Source of the DNA: Sesamum alatum
Lineage: Eukaryota; Streptophyta; Magnoliopsida; Lamiales; Pedaliaceae
DNA length: 64,000 nt
NCBI GenBank assembly: GCA_034509735.1
Contig: JACGWO010000011.1
Span: forward strand, 15,533,866-15,597,865
Direction of reading: 5' to 3'
This document shows positions 11,620 to 24,539 of this stretch, piece by piece; position 1 is the first letter of the stretch; every line of letters begins with the position of its first letter. The position numbers and the translations under genes were made by a program. The notes under the pieces were generated by a model. The model saw only the letters and a list, made by a program, of their open reading frames with translations, ran no database searches and had not been told where the DNA came from.

Positions 11620-13776
11620 TGTGGCCCGGGAACGCAATGGAAACATAAAAAACATAAATTGAAGGCATAATTTAAACTGGATTCAAAGGGGTGTCCCCTT
11701 TAAAGTTCCCGAACAAAAGAAAAGATGTTGGACATGTGACTTAAAAGGACATGAACAAAGGTACATTAAAATAAAAAATAAAAAAAAAAACCTTTGTTCA
11801 ATCTCCGTAGAACGGCTTCGAGCATTATTCCTTTCTTTTCTTCCTTCGTTTGTTCACTTGAGAGCTCAACGTAGAACTCCTCCAATGCAGTCCACACCAC
11901 ACACTAAAGATTTATTTATATTCTATTGTTAGATAGAAAGTAGAGAAAGGAAGAAGTAACACTTGCAAAGTGACACTATGAATTAGTGAACTCTGGAATG
12001 TTATTGTTCAATTCTTCTCTAAAAAGTATGAACACTAAGAGAGAATTTTCAAAGTGTTTATGGCCTAAAATCTCCAGTAAAAAAAAAGCAAGTTAGTAAG
12101 TGAATGGTGTAGATAGTAGTTTTATGTATATAGCAAGTAGAATTCAAAATTCCACCCTCTCGATTAACCTCCAAAGCAACTTCCACATACACACATTTCT
12201 AGCATAACTACCACACATGATTGCAAGAGAAAAACCTCCCACATAGTACTATACGGCCGGCCACTCACCTTGCAAATGGAGGAGTTTCAACTCCTCCTTA
12301 ACTTGCTTCAACTTGCAAATAAGGTGGACTTGGATTTTACGTTTTGGACTTATATCTAATCAATTAAATAAAGTCCAAACATAAATCCATTGGGCATTAA
12401 TTAATCTAATTAATATCAATCCAATTGAAGCCCAATAATTTATTTAATCCAATTAAATAAACATAAGTCGAAATTATGAATAATTGATCCAATCAATTAT
12501 TCTAGCCAAAATTCGATAAATTAATTCAATTAATTTAAAGGTTCTTAATCCAAAATTATCTAATCCAATTAATTAATCTTGGATCATCCATCAAATGGAT
12601 TTTTAAATAAATGATCCAATCATTTATTTTCTCTCTTGAAATTAATTTAATCCAATTAAATTAATTTGCTTCTTCTAGAATTAATTCCAAATTAATTCCA
12701 CCAAATCCAAAGTGATTTGTGTTTGACTCATTAGGTTCACCATCAGCTAGACTTAAGCTTGGGCCCAACATAATTGATCAATTAAATTCAATTTAATTAA
12801 CTGTTTTGCAATTAACCATTAGTCAAAAAATGCCCGTCACCATGGGTGGTCGTCTAGCAACTGTCCATGATACTAGAGACTAGGTAAATGTTGGCGTGAA
12901 CATTTAGGTTCCCGAGTTCCATACAAGTACGCTCCTTCCATCACCGGTCTCTCCCTTCTAAGTCTAAGGCATAGAATTGGGCGTCGATTCCCATTCTGGA
13001 CTAGACAACTATGCTCAATAACTCGAGACGCATTTGCTCTATTGATCGACGTAGGAAACCATTCCCTACTCGACCAATCGCTGTGGCCACAGACTTATAG
13101 AGCTTAAATTATCTCAAAGCGCATAAGAGACTCGAGTGTCATATACTGACAGGTGACGGATCCTATCTTGAAACCCACCGTCCTCAATACATATTCCGAC
13201 TGCACTGGATAAGGCTTATGACGAATGTATCTCAGATACGGACATCTTTTGCTAGATCCTAGATACAACCATCATATGTATGTGACTGTCATGACCCCTC
13301 AAGTCCGAGGACTAATCTCGTACTATCGGAGCAGGGAATTCCAGTCATACCGACCAAGCCTCCAAGGCTTCCATATGACGATTCCCGCGACTCAGTTCAG
13401 TCAGTTGACACCCTTGTCAACTAACCCACTAATACTGCATAGACGACCAACGTCTGTCATAGATGAAATACGACACTCATCCAATGAATGCAATCCTTAG
13501 TGCAAGTCTCTATAGGATCCTCGATGCCCTCTCTCGAGGTCCTCGACTTGGAACGTTCCACCCAATGGGCAGCCCAACTGCATGGGTTGTACGTTTGTCT
13601 GTGGGCTTTGTTGTGATGTTAATAGAATAAACATAAGTAGTAAGCACAACAAATAGAATTGTCAAACATGAATAGTCACTTTATTTATATAACAATATTA
13701 CAATTACAATGAAATTGTCATAAATAGATTACATCAAGGCCAATCTAATTGACTTTTCGATTACCTATTCTAACAG
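11620..13776 (-). mobile_element. Probable solo LTR or LTR fragment of a Copia-like retrotransposon
   Basis: This block of about 2.16 kb has no conserved coding frame. On the reverse strand it begins TGTTAGAATAGG (13776 downward), the common Copia LTR start, and it can be closed with CA at 11620, where recognisable LINE coding stops abruptly. Its left part is AT-rich with repeated 'aattaatt' motifs. Its right part (12,830-13,600) is a long, evenly composed non-coding stretch of a type common in plant LTRs. No primer-binding site, polypurine tract or matching 5-base target duplication was found at the chosen ends, so the boundaries are provisional. Confidence 0.5.
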
Positions 13777-14100
13777 TTACGACGGTAGGATGCATCAACT
13801 AAGGTTGTCTACTTTAATCTTTCCGGTCGCATATAACAGGGCGAAGACGACGAAATCTCCACCATCCATCAACAAGTAAATCCGACAGTCAGATTAAGGG
13901 CCCCAACTCAGCTAAAAACATTTAATTAAAAACACTGCAATCCGTTACATGCAGTAGGGTTTCTTAGCTATAAATAGAGTATCTATGAACCTTTTCAATC
14001 AAGTAATGCAATTAGCCTTTTCTAGTTTCAGCTTAGACTTAGAGCAATCTTTTCTATCCTCCTTCTTAGCAAAATCATCAATGAGTTCAAAGTCTAAATG
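13777..14100 (+). mobile_element. Possible remnant of a second LTR
   Basis: The sequence 'gctataaatagagtatctatgaacc' at about 13,969 resembles a TATA box followed by the transcribed start of a plant LTR. The downstream CT- and TT-rich stretch fits that reading, and no coding potential is seen. It could equally be ordinary spacer. Confidence 0.25.
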
Positions 14101-14256
14101 AGAATTTTAGGCAATTGATTTAAAAGTAATGAATTTCAAATTTTTAGTAAGAATCATTTAATTTGTGTGGATAGGGATTTTATTATTAAATATTGATAAG
14201 ATATAAATTCATTTTGCAAGTAATTCCCAAGAATCTAAATCCATAAACAAAAGGAA

Positions 14257-14318
14257 AGAGTAGAGTAGAGTAGAGTAGAGTAGAGTAGAGGGGCAGGGGC
14301 AGGGGCAGGGGCAGGGGG
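14257..14318 (+). repeat. (TAGAG)n pentanucleotide repeat running into (GGGGCA)n G-rich repeat
   Basis: Six TAGAG units at 14261-14290 run into GGGG runs at 14290-14293, 14296-14299, 14302-14305, 14308-14311 and GGGGG at 14314-14318, separated by CA dinucleotides. Five G-runs with two-base loops fit a strong intramolecular G-quadruplex. It lies about 265 bases upstream of the HPGT start codon, on the coding strand. Confidence 0.9.
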
Positions 14319-14581
14319 CTGGTTTTATTTATTATTTGTTTCGATTGCTGGGGCTGGGGGCATCAACGACTCCTCTGTCTCAGCCTCGCCTCACTCATGT
14401 TCATCAAACATCTCTCTTCCCCAACATTCATTCATTCTCCGTTTTCTCTTGATTAATTTAATTCATCCTCTCCTCACTCTTTCATTTACTCCTCTCAGAT
14501 TCGGAAATTTACTTGCATTCTCACATTTTCTTCAATAACCGTTGCTTGTTTGTTTGTTTATTTTTTACTCAAAGAAAGAAA

Positions 14582-17500
14582 ATGGAGAGCAACTTGCCCG
14601 TTACTTCTTCCAAATCTGAGAGGCGATCGAAATCCAAGACTCTGCAAACCACCTCTACCTCCAATTCCAAATCTTCTCTTCTCTTGGCCTTTCTTTCTTG
14701 CCTTGCCTGGCTTTATGTTGCTGGCCGGTTCGTTTTCTGCTTTCTCTCTCTCTCTCTTTTCTCCTTCTTTTTATTGTTTCTCATGGATATTTTATTTGTT
14801 TATGTCAGTTTGTGGCAAGATGCAGAGAACAGTATGTTGTTGGCCAATTTGTTCAAGTTGAATTATGCTCAGGTTTTAATTCTCCTAATCTGTTCCATTT
14901 TTTTACAAGGGTGTATTTTGTGTATGTGAGTAAGGAGTATTTTGGGAAGCCAAGTGATGAGGCTGAGAACTGATAACATGTTGTTGATGTTTCTAAATGA
15001 AAAAGAATTGGAAAAAAGGACAAATGAAAAACAGTCCTACATTTGTGAATCAGTAGATGACTTAATCTCGACTCTGACTTTCTCTTTCATAAATTGGATC
15101 GAGAATCAAATGGAAGGAAATGATGCTGAAATGCGGGTGGAACCCTGTTTCAGCAAATAAGGGTTTATTGACTATTTGGCTGAAAAGAATGTGCCTTCTA
15201 GAAATATGTACATGTAAGAGCCTGGGTTTGGGGTATCAACAATGCTACCTTGAAAAAGAACTTTCTGCTTCATATCACATTCTACATGATGTTTTGCACC
15301 CTCTGCCAATAATATGCAACTGTGCTTGGATTCTTCAAGTCTACTGAAGAAGGCCAGTGTCAATTTTAAGGAAGCAATCAAACAAAGGTACCTAGACTCA
15401 CAAATGGATTTATTACGTTATCTGAGTTCAGTAGAAATTACGTAGAGCCTCATCCATGACCTACTAATCAGATCTTATTTTTCTTTTCCTTGTCAACTTT
15501 ATGTGCTCATTAGTCAGTTAGACAGAAAAGTGGCCTCAAGTTTTCTCCTTTTTGCTGTAATTACATATTGAGGATGCATATGTGCCTATATACCTTCCTA
15601 TTCGCTATATATGTATTTATGTCCAATTGAAAAAGGAAAAACTAATGAGAATTATTTTATCCTTTTCTTGGCAGCGACCTAAGGTACTTTCTGTGGAAGA
15701 CAAACTAATGGTCCTTGGATGCAGGTAGGAGCCCCACTTCTCCCAAAATGCATATACTATAAATATTTTCACATTTTGCATAACTTGTTTGCTGGTTGGC
15801 ATGATAAGTAAGTCAGGCTTTTATTGATGAACATGATAGGGAATTGGAGAGGAGAATTGTTGATGTTGAGATGGAATTGACATTGGCGAAGAGCCAAGGC
15901 TATCTTAAGAAACAGTTGAAGCAAAGTGGGTCTTCCTCTGGAAAAAAGTTACTTGCTGTCATTGGAGTTTATACTGGTTTTGGGGGTCGGCTGCGACGCA
16001 ATATCATCAGGGGTTCGTGGATGTCAAAATGTTAGTTGAAGTTCAATTTATGTCTGTCAGATTCTCATATTATAATCTCTTTAGTATGCTATACTGTTGA
16101 AAATGGAGTGCTTGCCTGAAGATTATAACATGAATTAACTTAATTGTGGTTGCAGCTGATGTTTTATCAAAACTTGAAGAAAGAGGGATTCTTGTGCGAT
16201 TTGTGATTGGACGGAGGTTTCCAACTTACTTGAGCACTTTGTTTCTTAAGCTAAACCGTCTACAATTGTTTTTCCTTGATCTCATTGTCTTTGCAGTATC
16301 AGCATTTACACTAGATCTTGATTAATTTATCAACTAGAAGCTTCATGATCACTCAGTTGCATGGATTTGCAGTCCTAATCGTGGTGACAGCTTGGACCGC
16401 AATATTGATGAGGAAAACCGTGCAACAAAAGACTTTTTGATTCTTGTGAGTTATTTGATTCATGATGGTTGAGTTGATTCATAAAATATCTTATTGCTAT
16501 GTGCGCTCTTAAGTTAAATTTCTTAGGTATCTTGTATATATTATTTCTTCTACTGTTTGCTACTATGAAGTTTTTCCTTAATGATTGTATGACAAGGGAA
16601 TTGATATGAAAATGTTAGCAATGTCATTTACTTAAGATAGTAGAATAATAATAATTTTGTATTGATGTTCGTGAATGATAGTAACACTGTTGCATGTGAA
16701 TGTTGTAATTTAGTAGTTTGTGAGTTGATGTACTTGTTATATGTGTAATAAAAGCATCCGACACAAGTTGATTGTTATTCTGATAGGATCATCATGAGGA
16801 GGCTCAAGAGGAATTGCCCAAAAAAACAAAGTTCTTCTTTAGCACCGCTGTCCAGATGTGGGATGCAGACTTCTATATAAAAGTCGACGACAATGTAGAT
16901 CTGAATTTTGGTAATTCTTGGTAGTATTTGTGAAATTTCAAATCACAGGATATCTATTTTTCTTTAATGGGGAATTTCAACTCATGGGATAGCTATTTTG
17001 TTTTAACTAATAAATATTTTAAATCCATCCTTTTTTCAGATGATCTGATTGAACTTCTTGAAAGCCGTCATGATAAAGACAGTGCTTATATTGGTTGCAT
17101 GAAGTCTGGTGATGTAGTAGTTGAAGAGTAATGCACTTTATCTTCTGTTGGCTCAACTTAAGTTGCTTTAAGAATTCTGTGTTTCCATAGATGGTGCTTT
17201 AAGTTAGTCTAATGATAAACTATATTTTAGATACAGTTTCTGGAGACATAAAAGAACTTTTGATTTTCTGATAAAATATATCGGAAAGCAGTCTTCTAAA
17301 TTTATGACCTAAGGTCTCTTTTGTTATGCATTTTTGTGTACATCATTTGTCTCAATGTTAGTAAACAAAGAGTCATCTTTTGTAATTTGAAAGAGAAATC
17401 TGTAAAATGTGAATCACTATTTTAAGTTCTAAGTTTTGTTTATTTTTCAGGGGAAGACCATGGTACGAGCCAGAATGGTGGAAATTTGGTGATCAGAAAT

Positions 17501-18463
17501 CGTAAGTACATCACTGTAACATCAGGAATTGGATTTCTGCTTGTTTTGTGTGGTGTGTGCTTGTATCTCAGAAATTAGAAGGCTTTTTATTGCATTATTT
17601 TGTTTCAAAAGTTGTTCATTAAAGGACCTAATTTTTCTTTCAGGTACTTTCGCCATGCAGCTGGTTCTATCTTTATCCTTTCAAAAAATTTGGCTCAGTA
17701 CATAAATATTAACGGGTCAGCCTTTAACCTTTGCTGAAATTAGTGTTTCATTGCATTGGGCTCAAGACGATTGTCAATCTAGATTGTCAATCTAGATGAT
17801 ATATGCTTTTTTGGGCTCAAGAATTTATTTTCATACTTCCTGGATGTTAATGTGATACTGAATTTTGCATAGAGTTGTTAATTCTTAATAACTAATAACA
17901 AGTTGAATTCTTGAGGCTGTTCGTCATGCTACAGTTTTTGTTCTGCTTTCTTTCTCGTGAAAGAATATAGGGTGGACATCTGGCATTCTTATGAAAATCT
18001 CCTTTGAGCCATCAGCTAATGGGAATAGGAATAATGTGATTTGGACCAATACTCTTTATTATAGTAAAACTAAATAAGGTTGCTTTCAGCCATTCCATGA
18101 AAGGTTTGGTTGTTGCTTCTCTTATTTGTCATGGATTGTGGACACAAGTCGTCATTTTAGTCATGAGTTATTGTCGTAATGTTACTTGAATGCAGTGCAT
18201 CTTTGAAGGCTTATGCTCATGATGATATTTCTGTGGGCTCCTGGATGATGGGTCTTCAAGCAACCTACATAGATGACAGTCGTCTATGCTGTAGTTACTC
18301 TGGGCAAGGTAAATATGCATGTGTTGTTAATAAATTTTTCCCCTAATATATATCACCCTTCTACTTTATGATTGATATTCTCTCAGGAAAAGTGATCTCT
18401 TACTATTTTACCCATTTTGTTTGAAATCTTTGTGTTGCAGACAAGGTTTGTTCTTTGGCTTGA
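14582..18463 (+). CDS. HPGT: Hydroxyproline O-galactosyltransferase-like GT31 enzyme (HPGT type)
   Basis: Twelve exons keep phase: 14582-14727, 14809-14872, 15675-15724, 15840-16030, 16156-16216, 16373-16445, 16787-16910, 17040-17127, 17451-17501, 17644-17715, 18196-18308 and 18441-18463, giving 351 residues. It is a type II Golgi protein: a short basic N-terminus, a signal-anchor ([19 protein letters not shown]), a DUF4094-type stem ('[20 protein letters not shown]'), then a GT31 domain. The GT31 domain shows '[12 protein letters not shown]', '[10 protein letters not shown]', the metal-binding DxD-type motif in '[11 protein letters not shown]', and '[15 protein letters not shown]'. It ends '...DKVCSLA'. 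The N-terminal half matches the HPGT1-3 group, which adds the first galactose to hydroxyproline of arabinogalactan proteins using UDP-galactose. Activity is inferred from the family. The alternative is another small GT31 galactosyltransferase. Confidence 0.9.
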
Positions 18464-19704
18464 GTGGGAGCATTCTTTACATTGACAACCATGGTTCCAA
18501 TGATAAAACGTGCAGTGCACAGCCTTGTTCCAAAGTTGAGTTGTAGAGGTGGTTGACGGGGAATTAGTTAGATGATTCTTTACATTGGGAGATTGGCAGA
18601 AGTTCCTACAAAAGCATCTGCTACTCACAGTTTGAGGGAGAGATTGCATCATAAAATATACCTTAGATACTTACAGTCTTATACACAAGAGTTTAGGCGA
18701 ATTAATAGTTAGTTGTGGCTGTGGGGGCATACTCTGCTCAATCTTGTTAGTGGTACACCGTACAGGCCAGGCCAGGCAGCCTCATCATATTGTATGATTA
18801 GTTACTACTTTGAAACTGGGAAATCCAATCATTGCACAAACCTATCAGCTACTTTGGTTCACCTGTTTTACTACAAGGGCAATGGCTTATTTATTTTTAT
18901 ATTATAAAAAAAATATTTGAAATTATACCCCAATTTAAAGAATAGTTGTAAATTTAGTACTAACGACTTACTCGTATATTTTTTCTTTTAAGAAAAAAGA
19001 CTTGAAGTTATTACTAGCACTAACAAACACCAAGTCCTTACTACTTACTAGTGCTAACAACTTGGCACATTTCTTTTTGGGTCAAGTTGTTAGCGCTAGT
19101 AACAACTTGGCACAATTTTTTAATTTTTCTAATTATCATTTAGTATGCAATATACTAATCAATTTATGTATTAATTAGTTATTATCATTTTTACCTATAT
19201 AATATTATGAATTTTTTATTAATAATTTATAATTAAAAAATATTTAAAAAAAAAACATATTAGATGTTTAATTGATTTTTAACAACTAATAAAATTGAAA
19301 GTTACATACAAATAAAAAAAAGTATATTCAAGTATTGGTTTCATTATTTTGCCTTGCCCTAGCCGTGGCACATTGGTTTGATGCGCTTGACTATCCAGAA
19401 TTTAAAATTTTTATTTTTTATTTCCTTATAACTTAGCACTTGAATAAAGTAAGTTTCTTTTCTTTGCATTACTGAGGAAAGGTAAGCAAACATTTTGGAA
19501 AATTGCATCTTTGTTATAAGCGTTTTCTGATCCCACTGATTCTATTGAAATTGGAAAGTATTGGAGAAAGAGGAACCGGATGCTTGTCGCGTCCGTCCTC
19601 CTCAGGATAATGAACGCTAATAAACCTCTCGCCCCCTAAAATACCCAGCTTTCCTGAATCTCCACAGAGAGAGAGAGAAGAGAGAGAGAGACAGCCCCAA
19701 TCCA
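18464..19704. other. HPGT 3' region and spacer
   Basis: The first few hundred bases are probably the HPGT 3' UTR. AT-rich spacer with a strong hairpin at 19045-19102 follows. A GA-rich tract at 19663-19692 sits just upstream of the CysRS start and probably belongs to its 5' UTR. No gene is visible. Confidence 0.5.
19045..19102. repeat. Near-perfect 20-bp inverted repeat (hairpin)
   Basis: Arm 1 (19045-19064, ttactagtgctaacaacttg) pairs with arm 2 (19083-19102) with 19 of 20 positions complementary, the exception being a G-T wobble, and an 18-base loop. Partial extra copies of the same words flank both arms, so it may be the core of a decayed palindromic element. Confidence 0.85.
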
Positions 19705-22700
19705 ATGGCGACTGTGCTGAAATGGTACAAACCCTTGCTTCCGCTCCGTCGCTCACTCTTTAACCGCAAAAGCTTCACCTCCAAAACACTCTACTCCGGA
19801 ACGAATTTCCGCTTTCGCACTGTTTCTGCTATCAATTGTTGCAATGATTCTCGCCCTTTGACAACTTGCTGCGGAAAAGACCTCACAAGTAACCCGGCTA
19901 GTGATAATTATAATGGTAGCCAAGTAAAAAAGGAGCTGTGGCTATACAATACGATGAGCAGGCAAAAAGAGTTGTTTAAGCCGAAAATTGAAGGGAAAGT
20001 AGGAATGTATGTGTGTGGCGTCACTGCATACGATCTCAGCCACATTGGCCACGCCCGAGTTTACGTTGCTTTCGACGTGCTTTACAGGTATATTCCCCTT
20101 ACGTTTCTCTTCCTACCATTACTAAGTATTTGTTCAGGAAAATATGTGTGATGCACCCGATTAGTGGTTGATATATATGCATTGATTGATATTCCTCCTA
20201 AAGTTCGTTACTTTATTGGAGTAAGGAGGAAAAAGGTCTGGCCTTTGCTCTGATTAATTTCCAACACCTTTTGATTCCTGTTTTATCAAAATCTTCCTGG
20301 CTACTTTTGTATCACATGCCAAAATATTAAGTAACTAATTGCATTTTATTGCTGTCTTTCATTCAAAATTAGGCAGATACCTTAAGTACTTGGGATATGA
20401 AGTCAACTATGTCCGCAATTTCACTGATGTTGATGACAAGGTGAGTTGAAGAACTGAAATGCTTCTAATGGTGCTTGGAATTGATTGTTGTTTCCTTGTG
20501 CTTGCAGCACATGTATGGTTTGATGGTCGCGAAGGATACATGATCAAACATGTTTCTTTCTCTTTGAACTTGTTATGATAATTGTGCTTCATGTCAAGCC
20601 AAAAAAGTTTACGTTGCCCAACATCTGTACTTCCCACTTTGAAATAGCTGCAGTAGCTCAAGATCTTCCCCATCTTGCTTTTTTGCTAAAGGTTTCTCAT
20701 ATACTGGAAACTGGTTACTAGAATTATAAAAAGAAGGAATTGCTTGATAAGAGATGAGAAGTACTAGTTTATTCTACTTCTGAAGCAAGATTTGAAGTTT
20801 CTTTTGCATAATCCACATTTTCTTATCTGTTTGGATACGTTGGTACTTTTAACATTTCAATTATTATGCATTTCGAAGCAAACATTTCATTTGACTCAGT
20901 GGGGACCCTTTCAATAAACTTTTTTGTGAAGGTTAATACTCTCACTTGCTTATAAGTACCAACTACTCTTTACATATGTATGACAGGATACCTGAGTCCG
21001 CGTTTTCAAATTCTGTAGATTATTGCCAGGGCAAATGAGTTGGGTGAAGATCCAATTAGTTTAAGCAGAAGATATTGTGAAGAATTTCATCATGATATGG
21101 CATATTTAAACTGCCTTCCCCCTTCTGTGGAACCTCGTGTCTCAGATCACATGCCGCAAATTATTGATATGATTAAACAGGTACTCCCCTGATTGATGAT
21201 TCATGTTCATTCTTCTTTCTGGTCCATGGTGATAAGTTCCTCTTGCAGTATGTGCTTCTTTCAGTAATTACTTTTCTTCCTTTCTGCTGGTAAAAGAACT
21301 CCAGATGGAGATCATACAACAAAACCTAGGCATCCAAGAGTATCTGGTTTGAACTTTTGATGCATGGTTTCCTTTATCTGTCTCCTTGTCCTAATAGTTC
21401 TGACAATGATGAACTTTTTTCATGTAATCATTAGCTGGAGATTTAACACTCTGTCTTTGCTCCTTTCTAGATACTTGATCATGGGTGTGCATACACGATC
21501 GATGGGGATGTTTATTTCTCTGTAGACAAATTCCCTGAGTATGGTCGATTATCTGGACGTAGATTAGAAGATAACAGGGCAGGTGAACGGGTGGCTGTAG
21601 ACTCAAGGAAGAAAAACCCAGCTGACTTTGCTTTATGGAAAGTAAGTCCTAACTTTGAGTGTGATGTATTTATGCATTCCCCAGATGATTTTATTATATA
21701 GCTAGTATGTTCTTAGAGGATTCTAGGAATATTGGTCACTCGCTACATTTTGTATCATTCTTGTAGGCTTTCTTTGGGCCAATGAAATTTAGATTTAACC
21801 GAAAGAGATAAGTAACTTGTAGCAGTTGTGTACCCCAAAAGATATTTTTCTCTGCAGTATTGCAAAATATTAGTATTTGTATCTTATCAACTTTATGTGC
21901 ATATCTACATTAATAATCTGTGAGAGTTATAATAACATCCTTATATTATCAAACCTTTATATAAGCCCCCTAGTGTTGAAATTTTTGACAAACCTTTTAC
22001 ATTTCCATTCTATGACATGGAGTTGACGATGATGAGTTTAACCTATATTTCTTTTCCCTACTTAAAAGGATGGCAGGGAGATCAATGTGAAATAAGAGAA
22101 CTTAGTGTTAAATTTAACTCATTTTTTGGCATAAAATGCTTCCTATATCATAAAGTGGAATAAGTTTTAGGGCAATTTTTAGAAAACTTGCTGTCTGGAT
22201 TTTTTAGCTTACCTGAGTAGTATTTGCTTATTTTGCAGTCAGCAAAGGAGGGAGAACCATTTTGGGAGAGTCCATGGGGTCCTGGAAGGCCTGGATGGCA
22301 TATCGAGTGCAGTGCCATGAGTGCTGCTTATTTAGGTTATTCTTTCGACATACATGGTGGTGGAATGGATCTTGTTTTTCCTCATCATGAGAATGAGATT
22401 GCACAAAGTTGTGCTGCATGCCATGAAAGCAGTGTGAGCTATTGGATACATAATGGATTCGTGACCATTGACTCTGAGAAGATGTCAAAGTCTCTTGGAA
22501 ACTTTTTCACAATTCGACAGGTACGGGGATAATGAATGATTTAGCACCTCTGTTTCTCACACGCAAAACTTGGTTGTTAAATTGTCTATTGGCATATGAT
22601 CAATCGCCCTTGATAATAATTATTCTTCTAAGCTCAGAGTTGTCGTCCCTCTTTTCTATTAACACAATTCGACAGTTACAGGGATAATGAATGATTTAGA

Positions 22701-24539
22701 ATCACTTTCTCTCACACACAAAACTTGGTTGTTAAGTTTTCTATTGACATATGTCCAATCACCCTTGATATTTCCTTTCTGCCAAGCTCAGTTGTCATGA
22801 GGCCTCTTTTCTTATTAATTCAGGTTATAGAACTTTACCATCCACTGGCTTTGAGGCTTTTTCTTATGGGAACTCATTACCGTTCCCCAATCAATTACTC
22901 AGACCTACAGCTTGAAAGTTCATCAGACCGTGTTTTCTATATCTTTCAGGTATAGTAGCATGCAACATGTTTATACATGATTCTTATTTTAAGGAGCTTC
23001 ATTTTACTGTTCAATTTTTGTCCACACTTCTTCTGGCAATTTCACATTGAAAGATACATGTTTTGTTATATAGTCTTGGATGTTCTATTACCAATTGTTA
23101 TAATAAGACTTTTATGTTAGGGAAGATTTCATCTATATGAGTTCATTTTGAGTGCAGACATTATACGATTGTGAGAGGACCCTGACACAGTATGGTGACG
23201 CTAGTTTGAAGGATTCTATTCCACCAGGAACTGCTACTTGCATCAAAAACTTTTATGATGAATGTTTGACATCGATGTTGGATGATCTTCATACTCCTGT
23301 AGCTTTGGCTGCAATGTCTGAACCATTGAAAACCATCAATGATCTTTTACATACTCGGAAGGTATTTTTGGTTTCAGTTGATTGGGAAGCAATTTTAGTC
23401 ATGCTTGCAGTTCCACTGACTTGTTATGTACTGGCTTAGATCAAAATTGTTTTTACTCCTCGAGTTGAAATAACTGGGTATAGTGCATCTTGAGCTCGAT
23501 ATTGAAGATGCTTCCTTACATATAAATCAGGATCCATTTGCAACATCACTTACAGCAGTTTCCCACTAAGTTCATTCTATAGATGAAATTTGGAGATCCT
23601 TTTTAGTTATGCCGCATGATTTTTGTCTCATGGCAAAGTTAAAGTAGGCTCATTTCTTGGGCATCCTTATGACCAAAGTGCTTTCTCCAGGGAAAGAAGC
23701 AAGAGCTCAGAATAGAGTCACTTGCAGCTTTAGGGAAGGCAATTGGAAATATTCTTACTATTTTGGGGCTCTTGCCAGATAGTTACTCTGAGGTAATATA
23801 AATTATTCTCTCTCCATCTGAAACACACTCAAATGCCCAAATTCTTTCTCTAGATGTTCTTATTGATCTGTCTTACCTTTCTAGATATGTTCACAGGTAG
23901 TTGTAGTTGTTCTAAAATGGTATGCACATTTCCTTAGAAGTGCTTTGGGAATTTCAGTTATATATTCCTTGCACATGTAATTGTTCTGATGAAATTTCAA
24001 AATTCTGATAAACCATATGATATTAATAGGAACTTGAATTTGAAATTCCTATGAATTTCCTGTATGCTTGCTGGTTGTTTGATATTTATCAGCTAGGCTG
24101 CGTTAGTTTATTTTGTTTTTTTTGTCTAAAAAATAAATTGTTTTCCTTGGTTTCTAAATTTTGCTGTTTTTCTAGTAAACTTCTTAATCTTCAAAATATA
24201 TGTTGTGCTTCCAGAATTGTAATTTTGGAATTGTAATTTTGGAATTGTGATTTTGCCTGATTGGTGACACCTAGTGATTTAGCTTATTGTTTTATGTTCC
24301 AGGCGTTGCAGCAACTGAGGGATTATGCACTGAAGCGTGCAAGGTTGACAGAAGATCAAGTTATGCAGAAGATCGAAGAAAGAAATGTTGCAAGAAAAAA
24401 TAAAGAATATGAAAAATCTGATGCAATTCGAAGAGATTTGGCAGCTGTAGGCATTGCACTCATGGACAGCCCAGAGGGTACAACTTGGAGACCTGCTATT
24501 CCTCTGGCATTGCAAGAGCTGCAGGTCACACCAAGTTGA
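19705..24539 (+). CDS. SYCO: Cysteinyl-tRNA synthetase, organelle-targeted
   Basis: Nine exons keep phase: 19705-20087, 20377-20440, 21019-21180, 21471-21641, 22239-22520, 22824-22949, 23158-23361, 23691-23792 and 24303-24539, giving 576 residues. It charges tRNA-Cys with cysteine. The class I signatures are intact: 'YVCGVTAYD' with a zinc cysteine, the HIGH box in '[12 protein letters not shown]', '[14 protein letters not shown]', '[15 protein letters not shown]' and the KMSKS loop in '[11 protein letters not shown]'. The helical C-terminal region contains '[20 protein letters not shown]'. About 75 residues rich in Arg, Ser, Thr and Asn, with almost no acidic residues, precede the catalytic core. 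This indicates a transit peptide, in line with dual chloroplast/mitochondrial plant CysRS. Intron 5 begins with a tandem duplication that copies the end of exon 5. The identity is certain; the targeting is inferred. Confidence 0.96.
22508..22820 (+). repeat. Tandem duplication spanning the exon 5/intron 5 border of CysRS
   Basis: Copy 1 (22508-22672) begins with the last 13 bases of exon 5, 'cacaattcgacag', followed by the real GT donor. Copy 2 (22673 to about 22820) repeats it as 'cacaattcgacagttacagg', so the donor GT has become TT. Both copies continue 'ggataatgaatgattta' and 'aaaacttggttgttaa'. Confidence 0.9.

Noticed and set aside
12750..13600. Forward frame of 91 residues at 13225-13500 and similar frames in the LTR-like block
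   Set aside because: Composition and lack of motifs fit non-coding LTR sequence, and no retrotransposon protein domain is present.
19360..19410. Possible SINE head ('gccgtggcacattggtttgatg')
   Set aside because: It is too short and lacks a B box and an A-rich tail. One resemblance is not enough.
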